Positions 29,049-38,098 of a DNA stretch of 64,000 nucleotides are shown here, piece after piece. The position numbers and the translations under genes were made by a program. Position 1 is the stretch's first letter, and each line of letters starts with the position of its first letter. The notes beneath the pieces were generated by a model. It was not told the DNA's origin. It made no database searches and saw only the letters and a list, made by a program, of their open reading frames with translations. Origin of the DNA: Nakazawaea peltata (lineage: Eukaryota > Ascomycota > Pichiomycetes > Alaninales > Pachysolenaceae); the NCBI GenBank assembly GCA_001599355.1, contig BCGQ01000005.1, positions 562,222-626,221 on the forward strand, given 5' to 3'.

Positions 29049-30161
29049 CTACTCATAAATACTAATCAGTCTTCGGTGGATCTGAACCGAATCTCCAACC
29101 TTGAGGTAAAAATCAACATCTTCTTGTACCGCATTCACTCCCAAGAAATGGAAATACTGGTTTCCAGGGTCGACTCTTCTATACTTCAGAAGCTCTTTAC
29201 TCACAAAGTTCTTAGTGTCTCGATCTCCTGTGAAGGAGTCCACATTGGGGATGGTACATCTAGGGCATTTACACACACATAACCATTTATTACCACCGAT
29301 GGTGATTCTCCACCAGTTATCGGAAGAATAAGGCTTCGAGACACCTTTGAGGCAGATATTTGGTCTGAAGTTGACGAAAGAAACACGTTCCCCGACCACA
29401 GACTTCAGTTCCAGGTCTTTGTCCTCCGACCTGGAGAGCCGTGATTTCAAATCCAGAAGATCTTCTTCCGTCATAATCAAAGCAGGATGACCATCTTGGA
29501 ATTTGGTGGTCCTCGTCTTACTAAGAGGGGAAGGAGTGTTCTGAATCACATACTTACCTCCTGGCGAGTATAATAATCTCACATCCAGAGGGAAATTCAG
29601 GAACTTGATCAAACTCTCGGGAACCTTGAGATCCAAGACAGAAGTTCTAAATGGATTCTCCATAAGATGAACAGGCTTATCATGATCGGCATGCTTCAGA
29701 AGATACTCATCTGAAACGTCCATTGGCAATTCAAAAATGTCGTCCGCGGGCAGTCCTGGCCAACTCACAACAAAATTTGAGCCAACGATCTTCGGTTCGA
29801 TCATTGCCATTTTAGAGCATCGTTTCTGACTAAGCATTTGGTACCTGCTTTTCTCCAGGTCCCAATACCCAAACATGTACATTCTGTCGTACTTCATACC
29901 GGAGGCGGTAACAAATATGGAGTCTGTACTATGTCCTTTGCATGATTTGAGTGGATACAAGAACAATTGACTCACCTCGATCTTGTCTCCCATAGTCTCA
30001 TCCAAAATAACCCCCCTAAGATAGTAAAAAACATTTATCACCTTGATGAGGAAGAAGCTGCGCTTTGATGGTTTGGCCAAATTGACATCTTTGAATAGGA
30101 GCCAGAGACTTCCTAACACAAGAGAAACAGCAGCTAAAATAAAGACCCCCACTTTCAGCAT
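29049..30161 (-). CDS. MOSC-domain protein, mARC-like, tandem copy 3
   Basis: 370 residues with the same layout as copies 1 and 2: N-terminal anchor (FILAAVSLVLGSLWLLF), VSQLFLYPLKSCKGHSTDSI, CKCPRCTIPNVD, TGDRDTKNFVSKELLKYRRV. It differs from the others at many scattered positions, with one extra residue in the SRSEDKDLEL region. The CPRC motif is kept. Intact reading frame; start ATG at 30161. It is the copy nearest VPS72, and its upstream region has a four-unit GGTTATGAGCAC array. The family role is inferred from mARC enzymes; the substrate in this yeast is unknown. Confidence 0.88.
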   Translation of the reverse strand: MLKVGVFILAAVSLVLGSLWLLFKDVNLAKPSKRSFFLIKVINVFYYLRGVILDETMGDKIEVSQLFLYPLKSCKGHSTDSIFVTASGMKYDRMYMFGYWDLEKSRYQMLSQKRCSKMAMIEPKIVGSNFVVSWPGLPADDIFELPMDVSDEYLLKHADHDKPVHLMENPFRTSVLDLKVPESLIKFLNFPLDVRLLYSPGGKYVIQNTPSPLSKTRTTKFQDGHPALIMTEEDLLDLKSRLSRSEDKDLELKSVVGERVSFVNFRPNICLKGVSKPYSSDNWWRITIGGNKWLCVCKCPRCTIPNVDSFTGDRDTKNFVSKELLKYRRVDPGNQYFHFLGVNAVQEDVDFYLKVGDSVQIHRRLISIYE

Positions 30162-31095
30162 ATTAATCCTCTATTCCACTAGTTAACCAATCGATGATTG
30201 AATTTTTCAGGGTCCATTTTGTCTTTTCTGCAGGTATCTTTTGCCGAGGAAATACGGGGAAGGATCGGGGAACGTTGGGAAATTTTGGGGGTTATGCGGG
30301 TATTTTGAGGGATAGACAATACGACGGATAATACTTTGATACGCGAAGTTGACACAGCCGCATGGAATAGGACTAATTGAATGATGTTGCCATGATATCA
30401 CAGGAATATCTGCTCAGGAACACTTCTACTACGATGTCCTACAATTTACTATGAAAACCTGTGGAGCTCATTAGAGAAAACTACATAGATAAAGGTATAT
30501 TGGCTATTAAATTATTGATACGAATATAGTTGGGTATAATTGCAAATCATTGAGTAATCTCTACTGGTAATCTACTAGTCGATCTAATCACTTTATAAGC
30601 CACACATTGCCCTTAACTTGGATATGTCTTGGTGAATTCTTCTCCCAAAGGTTATGAGCCCACGAAAGTTGGCCTAAATAGTGCGCAAACGGTTATGAGC
30701 ACTCACTTTTAGGCGCTTTTAAGTATGCGCTAAAGGTTATGAGCACCCGCTTCGAGAATGGCTTAATGTATGAGCGAAAGGTTATGAGCACCCGCCTGGA
30801 GATGAGGTTTGGGGGTAAATTGGAGGTAGGCACCAGATGTCGAGGAATTGATCTGCTGGACTGCATAGTAGTGTTATTAGATGGTTCTCGAAGTGTATTT
30901 TAGGTCTGTTTTATTTAGTTCGTACCCATTGCTACAATAAATATTTCATAAATTATATTGAAGTAACTAATATACATTAAGTAGACTGAGATCAGCTACT
31001 TGAAGCAGGGAATTGGCTCGGATTCGAGAAATTGCAGTCCAGCATCAGTAAATCGGTATTTGCATATCCAGATCTGTGTCTGTGCTGCGGTTTGA
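30162..31095. other. Spacer between MOSC copy 3 and VPS72
   Basis: 934 bases. A diverged form of the promoter box (AACCAATCGATGATTGAA) lies at ~30185-30202, and the repeat array at 30646-30796. The last ~60-70 bases before ~31010 (TACATTAAGTAGACTGAGATCAGCTAC) match the flank at 28910-28940, so the duplicated segment ends close to the VPS72 3' end. No gene is seen. Confidence 0.6.
30646..30796 (+). repeat. GGTTATGAGCACCCGC repeat array, 4 units
   Basis: Four copies of the core with GGTTATGAG starting at 30650, 30691, 30735 and 30780 (spacing 41, 44, 45). Linkers resemble each other (AATAGTGCGCAAAC, AAGTATGCGCTAAAG, AATGTATGAGCGAAAG). It lies ~490 bases upstream of MOSC copy 3. The sequence before the first unit (TTGGTGAATTCTT) matches that before the first unit at 28600 (TTAGTGAATTCCT). 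Confidence 0.8.
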
Positions 31096-33543
31096 TTAAA
31101 ATCCCTCCGGAACCCCCTTAGCTGGTCTCTGATCGACATTCTCCCAGTAAACTCCACCCGACTCACTAAATTGACACCAATTAAACTTCCCCTCTTGTAC
31201 CTGCTGTAATACTCTATACAGTTCGACACTTCCGTAGGGAAGACCATTCTTGGGGTCGAAATATTGAGCCTCAGCCCCAGAAATAAGACATTTCTTCTTA
31301 AGTCCATTAGGTAAGTATATACCTATTGGAGCCTCGGTACGAATTTTCACTTCAGCAGTGACTTCACGAGTCTCTTCAACTACTTCGGTATTCAATCTCG
31401 ACAAATCATCGCCAAATCTTGGTAATTTCGTGAATTCTTGGAATTGCCATCTCTTTAAATCTTGGTAGGATTTGAAAAGGTTTTTCTCCAAGTCACCATC
31501 GTTGGATTTGGCTTTGATACGAAGAACTGGTTCTACCTCATTGGAACGACGTTGCAGAGGAAGAAGAGACTGTGGACCGAGTAAGATTTCTTTGATGGAG
31601 GCTTCGGAGGGTTGTTTTGACATTTCTTCGAATATGAGATAATTACGGGAGATAAGTTGAGGAGGACCTTCATAAATTGGACCTTCATCGATATCTGGGT
31701 CTATTTCGTTACCATCAGAATCGAGTTCTGGTTCGGTTTGTGTTGAGGGTGGTTTGGAATCTTCGGTGTCCTCGGTATCTTCGGTGGGTTCAGTGGTTTC
31801 GGTGGGTTCTACCTCTCCTTCGGTTTTAATTTTAACATCTGAATCGGCTTCAGTGGGCTGTTCTTTTACTGAATCCGATTCTTCCATCACTACGTCTCCG
31901 TCAGTATCTACAGGGTGAGTGAGAGATTCTGGTTTCAGATCCTCAGCGAAGGTGACTGATTTTTTAGGTTGAGGTTTGAGATCTTGATCGGCATCTTCCT
32001 CTACCTTCTCCTCTGCCTTCTCCTCTGCCTTCTCCTCTGTCTCTTCCTCGCCCTCTTTCTTGACCTCTGCCAGATCTTCAACTTCAACGGATTTGATCAC
32101 AATATCCTCTTCAGTTGAAGGAGCCTCCACCTCCACCTCAACAGGCTCGGTTTTAATTTCCTCCTCTTGGTCTTCACTCTCCTTCTCTTCTTTGATTTGA
32201 GGAGAATTTGAGAGGTCAGTGCCCTCAGGATGTGGAGTTGAATCAGATTCTCCGGCCTGAGTTTCTTCTACCTCACCTTCATTCAGTTCAACCTTCGTGG
32301 CCTCACCTACTTCTACATCTACATCTACAGGTTCTTCTACATTTATATGATCTTGAGTAGTCTCGGCAGGTTGGGTATCTTGAGAAGCTTCTGGTGCAAC
32401 AGACTCAGAAGGAGTAGCTTCAGAAGGAGTAGCGTCAGCAGGTTCAGCAGATTCAGTTCCTTCAGCAGACTCACCAGCCCCAGCAGTCTCAGTACCTTCA
32501 GTAGATTGGTCAGCTCCAGCTGTCTTACTCGCTGTTTGAACCTCTGTCTGGCCCTCTGTCTGTCCCTCTATCTGTCCCTCTATCTGAACATCCCTCACAC
32601 TCTTCTTCTTCATCTTCCGTCTACCCCTCCTCTCCCTCCTCGACTCCAACCATTCCTCATACTTCCTCTGATCTTCAATCTCATCCCAAGGTCCCATCTC
32701 TTCCTCAAAACTCCAAAACCGGATATAACTCGTCAACTTTCTTCTCTTGGCCAATTGCAGAGCTCGTTGCTTCTCCTTCTTGTAGATCTCCTGCTCCTTG
32801 AACTTGTTCAACGACAGAATGTTCAGCTTCTCGGTCTCTACGGCCTCCAACAACCTCTCTTCTTGAGTCATTTCGTACACTTCGATCCTCTCTTTTGGTT
32901 GGATCAACTTCCTTCTTTCCTCCAGTTGTCGTAACTTTTCTACTGTGGCCATCTTATTTTCAACCACGGCCTTTCTCGAGGATGCTCTACGGTTGCTGTC
33001 AAGAAGAGACGAGGCATCGACGGTCATGGCACGGGATTTAGCCTTGGGTTTAGTCGTCGATTGAGGTTTGATTTTGGGGATGATCGACAGTTTCAGTTTC
33101 TTCTTGCTTTCTTTCCGTTTTTGACGTTCGAGTTTCTGCAACTCTTTCTCGCCTTCTTCTTCATCAGACTCAGACGATGACTCGTCCGAATCAGAGAACA
33201 CATCGTCGTTGTCATCAACTTCACCAGCTTCAGAATCTGATCCATTGGCTGAGTCTTCATGTTTTCTCTTCCTTGACAGGGAAGGCTCTCCGGATTCTTC
33301 CTCTCCGTCTTCTTCCTCCTCTTCCTCTTCATTCTCGTCTCCACTCTCGGACTCTTCTGAATAATCGTCATCCTCTCCATCCTCCAGGAACAACAAGTTG
33401 ACTTCATCTTGATCGTCGTTGGCGAGTGCCGCAACTTCCTCTTGCTGTTGCTCTTCTAATTCCAACAACCGCTTCAATCTGTTACCGGCATTCGAACGCC
33501 GCTGTCTTGTATTTATCAAGAGCTCATCTTCGGAATCGGACAT
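31096..33543 (-). CDS. VPS72: Vps72 (YL1 family), SWR1-complex H2A.Z-binding subunit
   Basis: 815 residues. The YL1 N-terminal region begins with TRQRRSNAGNRLKRLLE (residues ~12-28) and runs through a long acidic stretch (~50-135) that binds Htz1-H2B. It continues with the basic RRASSRKAVVENK block and the LTSYIRFWSFEEEMGPWDEI segment. A long acidic, low-complexity middle follows. The YL1_C domain lies at ~750-780 (KCLISGAEAQYFDPKNGLPY, then YRVL). In the family it delivers H2A.Z to the SWR1 remodeller in the nucleus. Length matches S. cerevisiae (795). The start ATG is at 33543, and the divergent COQ3 begins 227 bases away. Confidence 0.95.
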   Translation of the reverse strand: MSDSEDELLINTRQRRSNAGNRLKRLLELEEQQQEEVAALANDDQDEVNLLFLEDGEDDDYSEESESGDENEEEEEEEDGEEESGEPSLSRKRKHEDSANGSDSEAGEVDDNDDVFSDSDESSSESDEEEGEKELQKLERQKRKESKKKLKLSIIPKIKPQSTTKPKAKSRAMTVDASSLLDSNRRASSRKAVVENKMATVEKLRQLEERRKLIQPKERIEVYEMTQEERLLEAVETEKLNILSLNKFKEQEIYKKEKQRALQLAKRRKLTSYIRFWSFEEEMGPWDEIEDQRKYEEWLESRRERRGRRKMKKKSVRDVQIEGQIEGQTEGQTEVQTASKTAGADQSTEGTETAGAGESAEGTESAEPADATPSEATPSESVAPEASQDTQPAETTQDHINVEEPVDVDVEVGEATKVELNEGEVEETQAGESDSTPHPEGTDLSNSPQIKEEKESEDQEEEIKTEPVEVEVEAPSTEEDIVIKSVEVEDLAEVKKEGEEETEEKAEEKAEEKVEEDADQDLKPQPKKSVTFAEDLKPESLTHPVDTDGDVVMEESDSVKEQPTEADSDVKIKTEGEVEPTETTEPTEDTEDTEDSKPPSTQTEPELDSDGNEIDPDIDEGPIYEGPPQLISRNYLIFEEMSKQPSEASIKEILLGPQSLLPLQRRSNEVEPVLRIKAKSNDGDLEKNLFKSYQDLKRWQFQEFTKLPRFGDDLSRLNTEVVEETREVTAEVKIRTEAPIGIYLPNGLKKKCLISGAEAQYFDPKNGLPYGSVELYRVLQQVQEGKFNWCQFSESGGVYWENVDQRPAKGVPEGF

Positions 33544-33769
33544 GATGTGATGGGGTTGCTACAGAGGGTTGAACTGTGGATCAAAGTTGAGAAAGAAGGT
33601 TAAATATGGTGACGCAGTGACAGTGGAAAATTGTAAAAAGTGAGCGAGTCAGTGACTGGGTGTCGTGAAAATTTGACTGCGTTTCTGAAAAACTGACTGG
33701 GCTTCCTGAAAAACTGACTCGAGGCATTTCAACTTCAGTGCTCTAGACTTGCTCTGCAATTGGTTCATC

Positions 33770-34726
33770 ATGTTCAAAGTTTCTGGCAGATTTCAACTTC
33801 CCAGAGTGACATTACGTGCTGCCTGTCTCCCTGTTGCTTGTCCTCGCGCTTGCTCCCGCTCCTTCTCCACCAAAACCGCTATAAACCCAGATGAACTGTC
33901 TCATTTCAATGAGTTAGCTAAATCTTGGTGGGATGTCAATGGACCCCAACGAATTCTACACAAAATGAACTTACTTCGAATGGATTTTATTCAAGAAACT
34001 ATCAGAGAGAACCTCAAGATCAACCAAGATGTCACAGACCCTGAAAAAATGGTGTATATCCCTCCATATGATCCTAAAATCTTGCCTGGAGACATTGCGC
34101 AACTGATCACTGCTGAACAAGAGTCTCTGATGAAAAGAAAGTACGACCAATTGCAATTATCAGCATTGGATATCGGCTGTGGAGGTGGGATCTTGACCGA
34201 GTCATTAGCAAGATTGAAAATTGTCCAATCTCTGAAAGGAATTGACCTCTCTACCGACGTTATCACCGTCGCAAATGCTCATAAAAAATTGGACCCAGTC
34301 ACTAAGAATAAAATCAAATATGAACTTCAACTGCTCGAAGATATCCCGGCTGAAGAAACTTATGACATCGTCACGATGATGGAGATGTTGGAGCATGTCG
34401 ATTACCCGGCCGAGGTCTTGAAAGAAGCCTTGAAACATGTCAAACCAGGTGGTTGGATCTTCCTCAGTACCATCAATAGAGATTTTGTGTCTTGGTTCAC
34501 GACCATTTTCATGGGGGAGCATCTCTTGAGGATAGTTCCTGTTGGGACTCACCATTTGTCGAAGTATATCAAGAAGGATGAGATATGTGAATGGTTTGAG
34601 CAGTACAAGGATGATTTTGTGATCAAGAAGGCTAAGGGTTGTATGTATGTGCCAGCTTATGGATGGACGTATTCATCTAGTCTGAATATTGGGAATTATC
34701 TTATGGCAGTACAGAGAATTAAGTAG
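33770..34726 (+). CDS. COQ3: Coq3, ubiquinone-biosynthesis O-methyltransferase
   Basis: The first ATG (33770) gives 318 residues. The ~40-residue N terminus is rich in Arg, Ser and Ala without acids (ACPRACSRSFSTK), typical of mitochondrial import. The SAM-binding motif ALDIGCGGGILTE is at ~132-144, with LAKSWWDVNGPQRILHKMN before it (~47-65), EMLEHV (~205) and FLSTINR (~240). Coq3 performs both O-methylations of the coenzyme Q ring in the matrix as part of the CoQ synthome. Length matches S. cerevisiae (312). It shares a short divergent region with VPS72 in which CTGAAAAACTGACT occurs twice and GAGTCA/TGACTC (Gcn4-type) words are present. Confidence 0.95.
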   Translation: MFKVSGRFQLPRVTLRAACLPVACPRACSRSFSTKTAINPDELSHFNELAKSWWDVNGPQRILHKMNLLRMDFIQETIRENLKINQDVTDPEKMVYIPPYDPKILPGDIAQLITAEQESLMKRKYDQLQLSALDIGCGGGILTESLARLKIVQSLKGIDLSTDVITVANAHKKLDPVTKNKIKYELQLLEDIPAEETYDIVTMMEMLEHVDYPAEVLKEALKHVKPGGWIFLSTINRDFVSWFTTIFMGEHLLRIVPVGTHHLSKYIKKDEICEWFEQYKDDFVIKKAKGCMYVPAYGWTYSSSLNIGNYLMAVQRIK

Positions 34727-34845
34727 TTTACATGTATATATGAATGATGTATTAGATATACCTTTGTAGGGGTAGGCCGTGGGCCGTGGGCCAGTTCGTG
34801 GGAAAGTTGCTTGAGCCAGCTACTAATCCAGTGTGCTCACTGAAG

Positions 34846-35487
34846 TTACTGCAGCGCAACTTCCTTCTCCTCAGTCTTCTCAACCGTCTCATCATCAATA
34901 AACGTAGGCACCTCACTACCCGCCTTCAAATAACTAGGCACCTCATCAAAATTATATTCATCCTCAAACTCATCTCCTAACGCTTCAAGCTCAGCATCAA
35001 GTTCAGATTCACTGATATCATCAGGCACATCATAGTTCGCCAGCAAAGACGATTGCAACTCGTTCGATCTCTCCACAAGATCAAGCATCTCATCCTGCAA
35101 ATCTTCAATCTTATCAATGTCAATCTTCCCATAAGTCTTCTTTAACTCCTTGTTTGCCTCCTTCATCGCATGTACTGTGATCATCGTGTTCTTTAAATTG
35201 TCAGTAGTCATTTGCAGCTGACTCATATTCCATACCTGGCTATCTAATTGATCTTTCTGAGCCTCGATCTGCTTTTTTTGCTTCAAAACCTTGACTGCTC
35301 TTTGTTTTAATGCTTGTTTACCCGGTCCATCTCTCATCTTGGAGAGCTTTTGTTGGTACGTCAGTAACTCGGCATTTAATTTGGTGATCTTCACGTCCAA
35401 CGTGGCTATTCTCTCTTCGGTATTCTTAACCGCGTCATTTAATGACGGTTTAGGTCCTTGATTACGTGATCCAAACAATCTATTCAT
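34846..35487 (-). CDS. VPS60: Vps60/Mos10, ESCRT-III-related protein (CHMP5)
   Basis: The first ATG (35487, MNRLFGSRNQGPKPSLNDAV) gives 213 residues, near S. cerevisiae Vps60 (229). A basic helical N-terminal half (TEERIATLDVKITKLNAELL) leads to an acidic C-terminal half with ISESELDAELEALGDEFEDE, the Snf7-family signature. The tail helix region (~165-180) is the part that contacts Vta1 in the family. It acts at the endosome, helping Vta1/Vps4 recycle ESCRT-III during multivesicular body sorting. It is convergent with COQ3, with about 120 bases between stops. Confidence 0.93.
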   Translation of the reverse strand: MNRLFGSRNQGPKPSLNDAVKNTEERIATLDVKITKLNAELLTYQQKLSKMRDGPGKQALKQRAVKVLKQKKQIEAQKDQLDSQVWNMSQLQMTTDNLKNTMITVHAMKEANKELKKTYGKIDIDKIEDLQDEMLDLVERSNELQSSLLANYDVPDDISESELDAELEALGDEFEDEYNFDEVPSYLKAGSEVPTFIDDETVEKTEEKEVALQ

Positions 35488-35875
35488 ATCCAATTTCTCC
35501 ACCTCTTTGCCTCCCTTTCAAACTTGACGTCTTTTATCAATTTGGTGCGTCAAATAGTTGGAGATAATTCGTAGAATGCTCTGTGGTTCCACACTCCCAA
35601 TTGGGAAATTTATTTCCTGACAATTCATATTTTGCTCAGTCTTTCTCTGAAGATTTTTAAAGATTACTCATCGATTCAATTACGTAATTAGCTGAGCGAA
35701 ATTACAAATATTTCAGGGTGCCATCTCGAAATCTGCTGACGATTTTCCGAGATTCTCGTCCCTTTCAGACTTTTTGCGCTTATTTTTCAATGATCGAGGA
35801 ACATATTTAAACGAAAGATATCCGCCAGAACCACGCCCGACCACCAGAGTCACTGAACCACACCCACACTATATT
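35488..35875. other. Divergent intergenic region VPS60 / RIB3
   Basis: 388 bases between the two starts. No repeat and no additional gene are recognised; open frames that run into the RIB3 intron are not coding. Confidence 0.45.
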
Positions 35876-36561
35876 ATGTCATCAGTATTCACACCAATAG
35901 AAGAGGCTTTACAAGCTTTCAGTATGTACAACTTCCCGAAACTTGCCCCATCCCTTCTCCCCATACTAACTCACCTCACTAAGAGAACGGAGAATTCCTC
36001 ATTGTCATGGACGATGAGAGCCGTGAAAATGAAGGAGACTTGATCATTGCCGCCGAGAAAATCACCACCGAAAAGATGGCTTTCTTGGTCCGCCACTCCT
36101 CTGGCTTCATTTGTGTACCCATCTTACCCGACAGAGCCGAAGAATTGGGCTTACATCCAATGGTTCCTAAGAACAGTGACAGACACGGCACCGCATACAC
36201 TGTCACCTGTGATTTCAGAGAAGGTACCACCACAGGTATCTCAGCACAAGATAGAGCATTGACAACTTTGAAATTATCCGACAAGACCCTGAAGGCCGAC
36301 GATTTCATGAAACCAGGCCATATTTGTCCATTGATCGCTAAACCAAAATTACTCCGTGAAAGAAGAGGACATACCGAGGCCGCTGTGCAGTTGTGTCAGT
36401 TGACTGGACTTCTGCCTGCTGGTGCCATCTGTGAATTAGTAAGAGATGAAGATGGTTTGATGATGAGATTGGACGACTGTGTTAAATTCGGTAAACTGCA
36501 TGGTATCAAGGTAATTAATCTCGACCAAATGATCGACTACATGGATGCCAATAACATCTAA
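35876..36561 (+). CDS. RIB3: Rib3, 3,4-dihydroxy-2-butanone-4-phosphate synthase, one intron
   Basis: Exon 1 (35876-35921) encodes MSSVFTPIEEALQAF plus the first base of a Lys codon. Exon 2 (35984-36561) continues K-N-G-E-F-L-I-V-M-D-D-E. The joined protein has 207 residues (S. cerevisiae 208). Signature blocks are DDESRENEGDLIIAAE (acidic metal/substrate loop), DRHGTAYTV, the GTTTGISAQDRA stretch, the RPGH-like KPGHICPL and RRGHTEAAV with its catalytic His. It converts ribulose-5-phosphate to the four-carbon precursor of riboflavin. Only six bases separate its stop from that of the convergent Rua1-like gene. An ATG-initiated model within exon 2 would lose the catalytic N terminus. Confidence 0.95.
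35922..35983 (+). other. RIB3 intron (62 bases)
   Basis: 5' site GTATGT (35922), branch point TACTAAC (35964-35970), 3' site CTAAG (ends 35983). The phase restores a conserved protein junction (AF-K-NGEFLIVMDDE). Confidence 0.94.
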
Positions 36562-36567
36562 GGATAT

Positions 36568-37830
36568 TTATTCTGTAATAGACGTAATAATAAACTCATG
36601 CTTTTGCTTCTTATCTGCCCACTCTTCAAGGTCCCAATGATCTTTAGAACTAGACTTCTTTCCGCGTCCGTGGAATTTCTTACAATGTCTCCATAGTACT
36701 TTAAATCTGTCTCTGTTGATCTCGTCTGAACCACAACAGATCTCACGACTTTTCACTTTTATAAACTTGTGATCGCACTGTCTGTATGGGCAAATAACAC
36801 CTTCTTGGTATACGGGAACTTGTCTTTTGGCAGTCCTTGTAACTCGATGAGCTGCTATTGTCATTGGCATTAATGAGCCATCTGAATAAACTCCATGAGA
36901 TAAATTGATATGATGTAAATAAGATGAGTCGTTCAATCTGAGAAATCTGTGCTCAGAGCAGAATGGACATAAAGCTTCGAGCTCCTTCTTGTTTCCATTG
37001 ATTTTAGATCTGATAATATAAGGTTCGTAGAAGTTAAGACCGGCTCTTCTTGATATTTCATAGGAGAACCCTGGCTCTTGAGCTATTTGATCTAGGGAGG
37101 TAGTCATATTAGGTATTCTGCATTCTAAAAGACGGGAGACATCTACATGATCATCGTATGTCCATTCATGATCTTTAGTTTCCAGGTTATCTGGTTGAGA
37201 TTGTGGAGAATTTGAAGTTTCATGGGAACTGTTTGGAGAGAGGAGCATCTCTGGAGGGATACCAGTGGTGCTCTTGGAAGTTCGTTCATAAATTTCTTCC
37301 ACATGAGAAGGTATTATTTCATAAGACGTGCATTGGGATTGAAAGTCAGAAAACAGACTATCATCAAAGTCATGAATAGTCTCTTCTTCTTTCTCAAATC
37401 CTGATTCAGCCAGATTCAGATTAAGCATTTCATAATCTCTCCAAACATCTTCAATAATTTGTTCAACAACTCCCGGCTCAACATTTATCTTAGTACCTGA
37501 TTCCACATCATCTTCTTCTCCATTACCAGCAATAACTTCTCTGAATTCACCACCTCTCTCTCCTTCTCCTCCATTTGTATCCCCAAAATACCCCTTCTCA
37601 TACTCAAATGGACTCAAAACTGAATCCAAAGTATCCCTCGAACTCCTTCTTGATCCATATCCACTCCCAGGTGACAAACAAACCGAATCTGCGAAATTAA
37701 CCCCCCTAAAAATATCAGGAACCTCAACCACGTCCTTTCCCCTCTGAAGATCACTCTCCATAAGAACAGTCAAATCACCAAACAACTCATCTGATGCTTT
37801 TTGAAAATTCCAATCGTAATTCCTTGACAT
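36568..37830 (-). CDS. Rua1-like (DUF4451) zinc-binding putative transcription regulator
   Basis: 420 residues. The first ~220 are acidic and disordered. The C-terminal ~200 hold conserved Cys/His: ALCPFCSEHRFLRLNDSSYL with HHINLSHG (residues ~288-320), then GVICPYRQCDHKFIKVKSRE with a CC and WRHCKKFHGRG (~347-400). This resembles the C-terminal domain of Ustilago Rua1 and fission yeast Mug26 (DUF4451), annotated as nuclear regulators with atypical zinc fingers. Target genes are unknown. Its closeness to RIB3 (6 bases between stops) says only that the 3' UTRs overlap. Start ATG 37830. Confidence 0.6.
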   Translation of the reverse strand: MSRNYDWNFQKASDELFGDLTVLMESDLQRGKDVVEVPDIFRGVNFADSVCLSPGSGYGSRRSSRDTLDSVLSPFEYEKGYFGDTNGGEGERGGEFREVIAGNGEEDDVESGTKINVEPGVVEQIIEDVWRDYEMLNLNLAESGFEKEEETIHDFDDSLFSDFQSQCTSYEIIPSHVEEIYERTSKSTTGIPPEMLLSPNSSHETSNSPQSQPDNLETKDHEWTYDDHVDVSRLLECRIPNMTTSLDQIAQEPGFSYEISRRAGLNFYEPYIIRSKINGNKKELEALCPFCSEHRFLRLNDSSYLHHINLSHGVYSDGSLMPMTIAAHRVTRTAKRQVPVYQEGVICPYRQCDHKFIKVKSREICCGSDEINRDRFKVLWRHCKKFHGRGKKSSSKDHWDLEEWADKKQKHEFIITSITE

Positions 37831-38098
37831 CTCAAAACTTCTCTATCAACCACCATCCAACCATAACCCCGTAGCCCTCCAAATCCCTCCCTTCCCCTTA
37901 TATACCGCCCGTCCCCGACCTGAATTAATGGTCTGCACTAAGTAAATTGGGGGTGATAGAACTTATTTCCTAATAGGGAAATCTGCCCTAACTAAATTGG
38001 GGGTGATGAGATACTTTTTCCTAATTCGGAAATCTACTACAAGAGATTTAGAAAAGCTTCATTAAGATTAAATATTCATTAGGATGAGTGGTGAGAGA

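Noticed and set aside
24871-31010. MOSC array as a mobile element
   Set aside because: No transposase, terminal repeats or target duplications seen; repeats are internal to tandem segmental duplicates.
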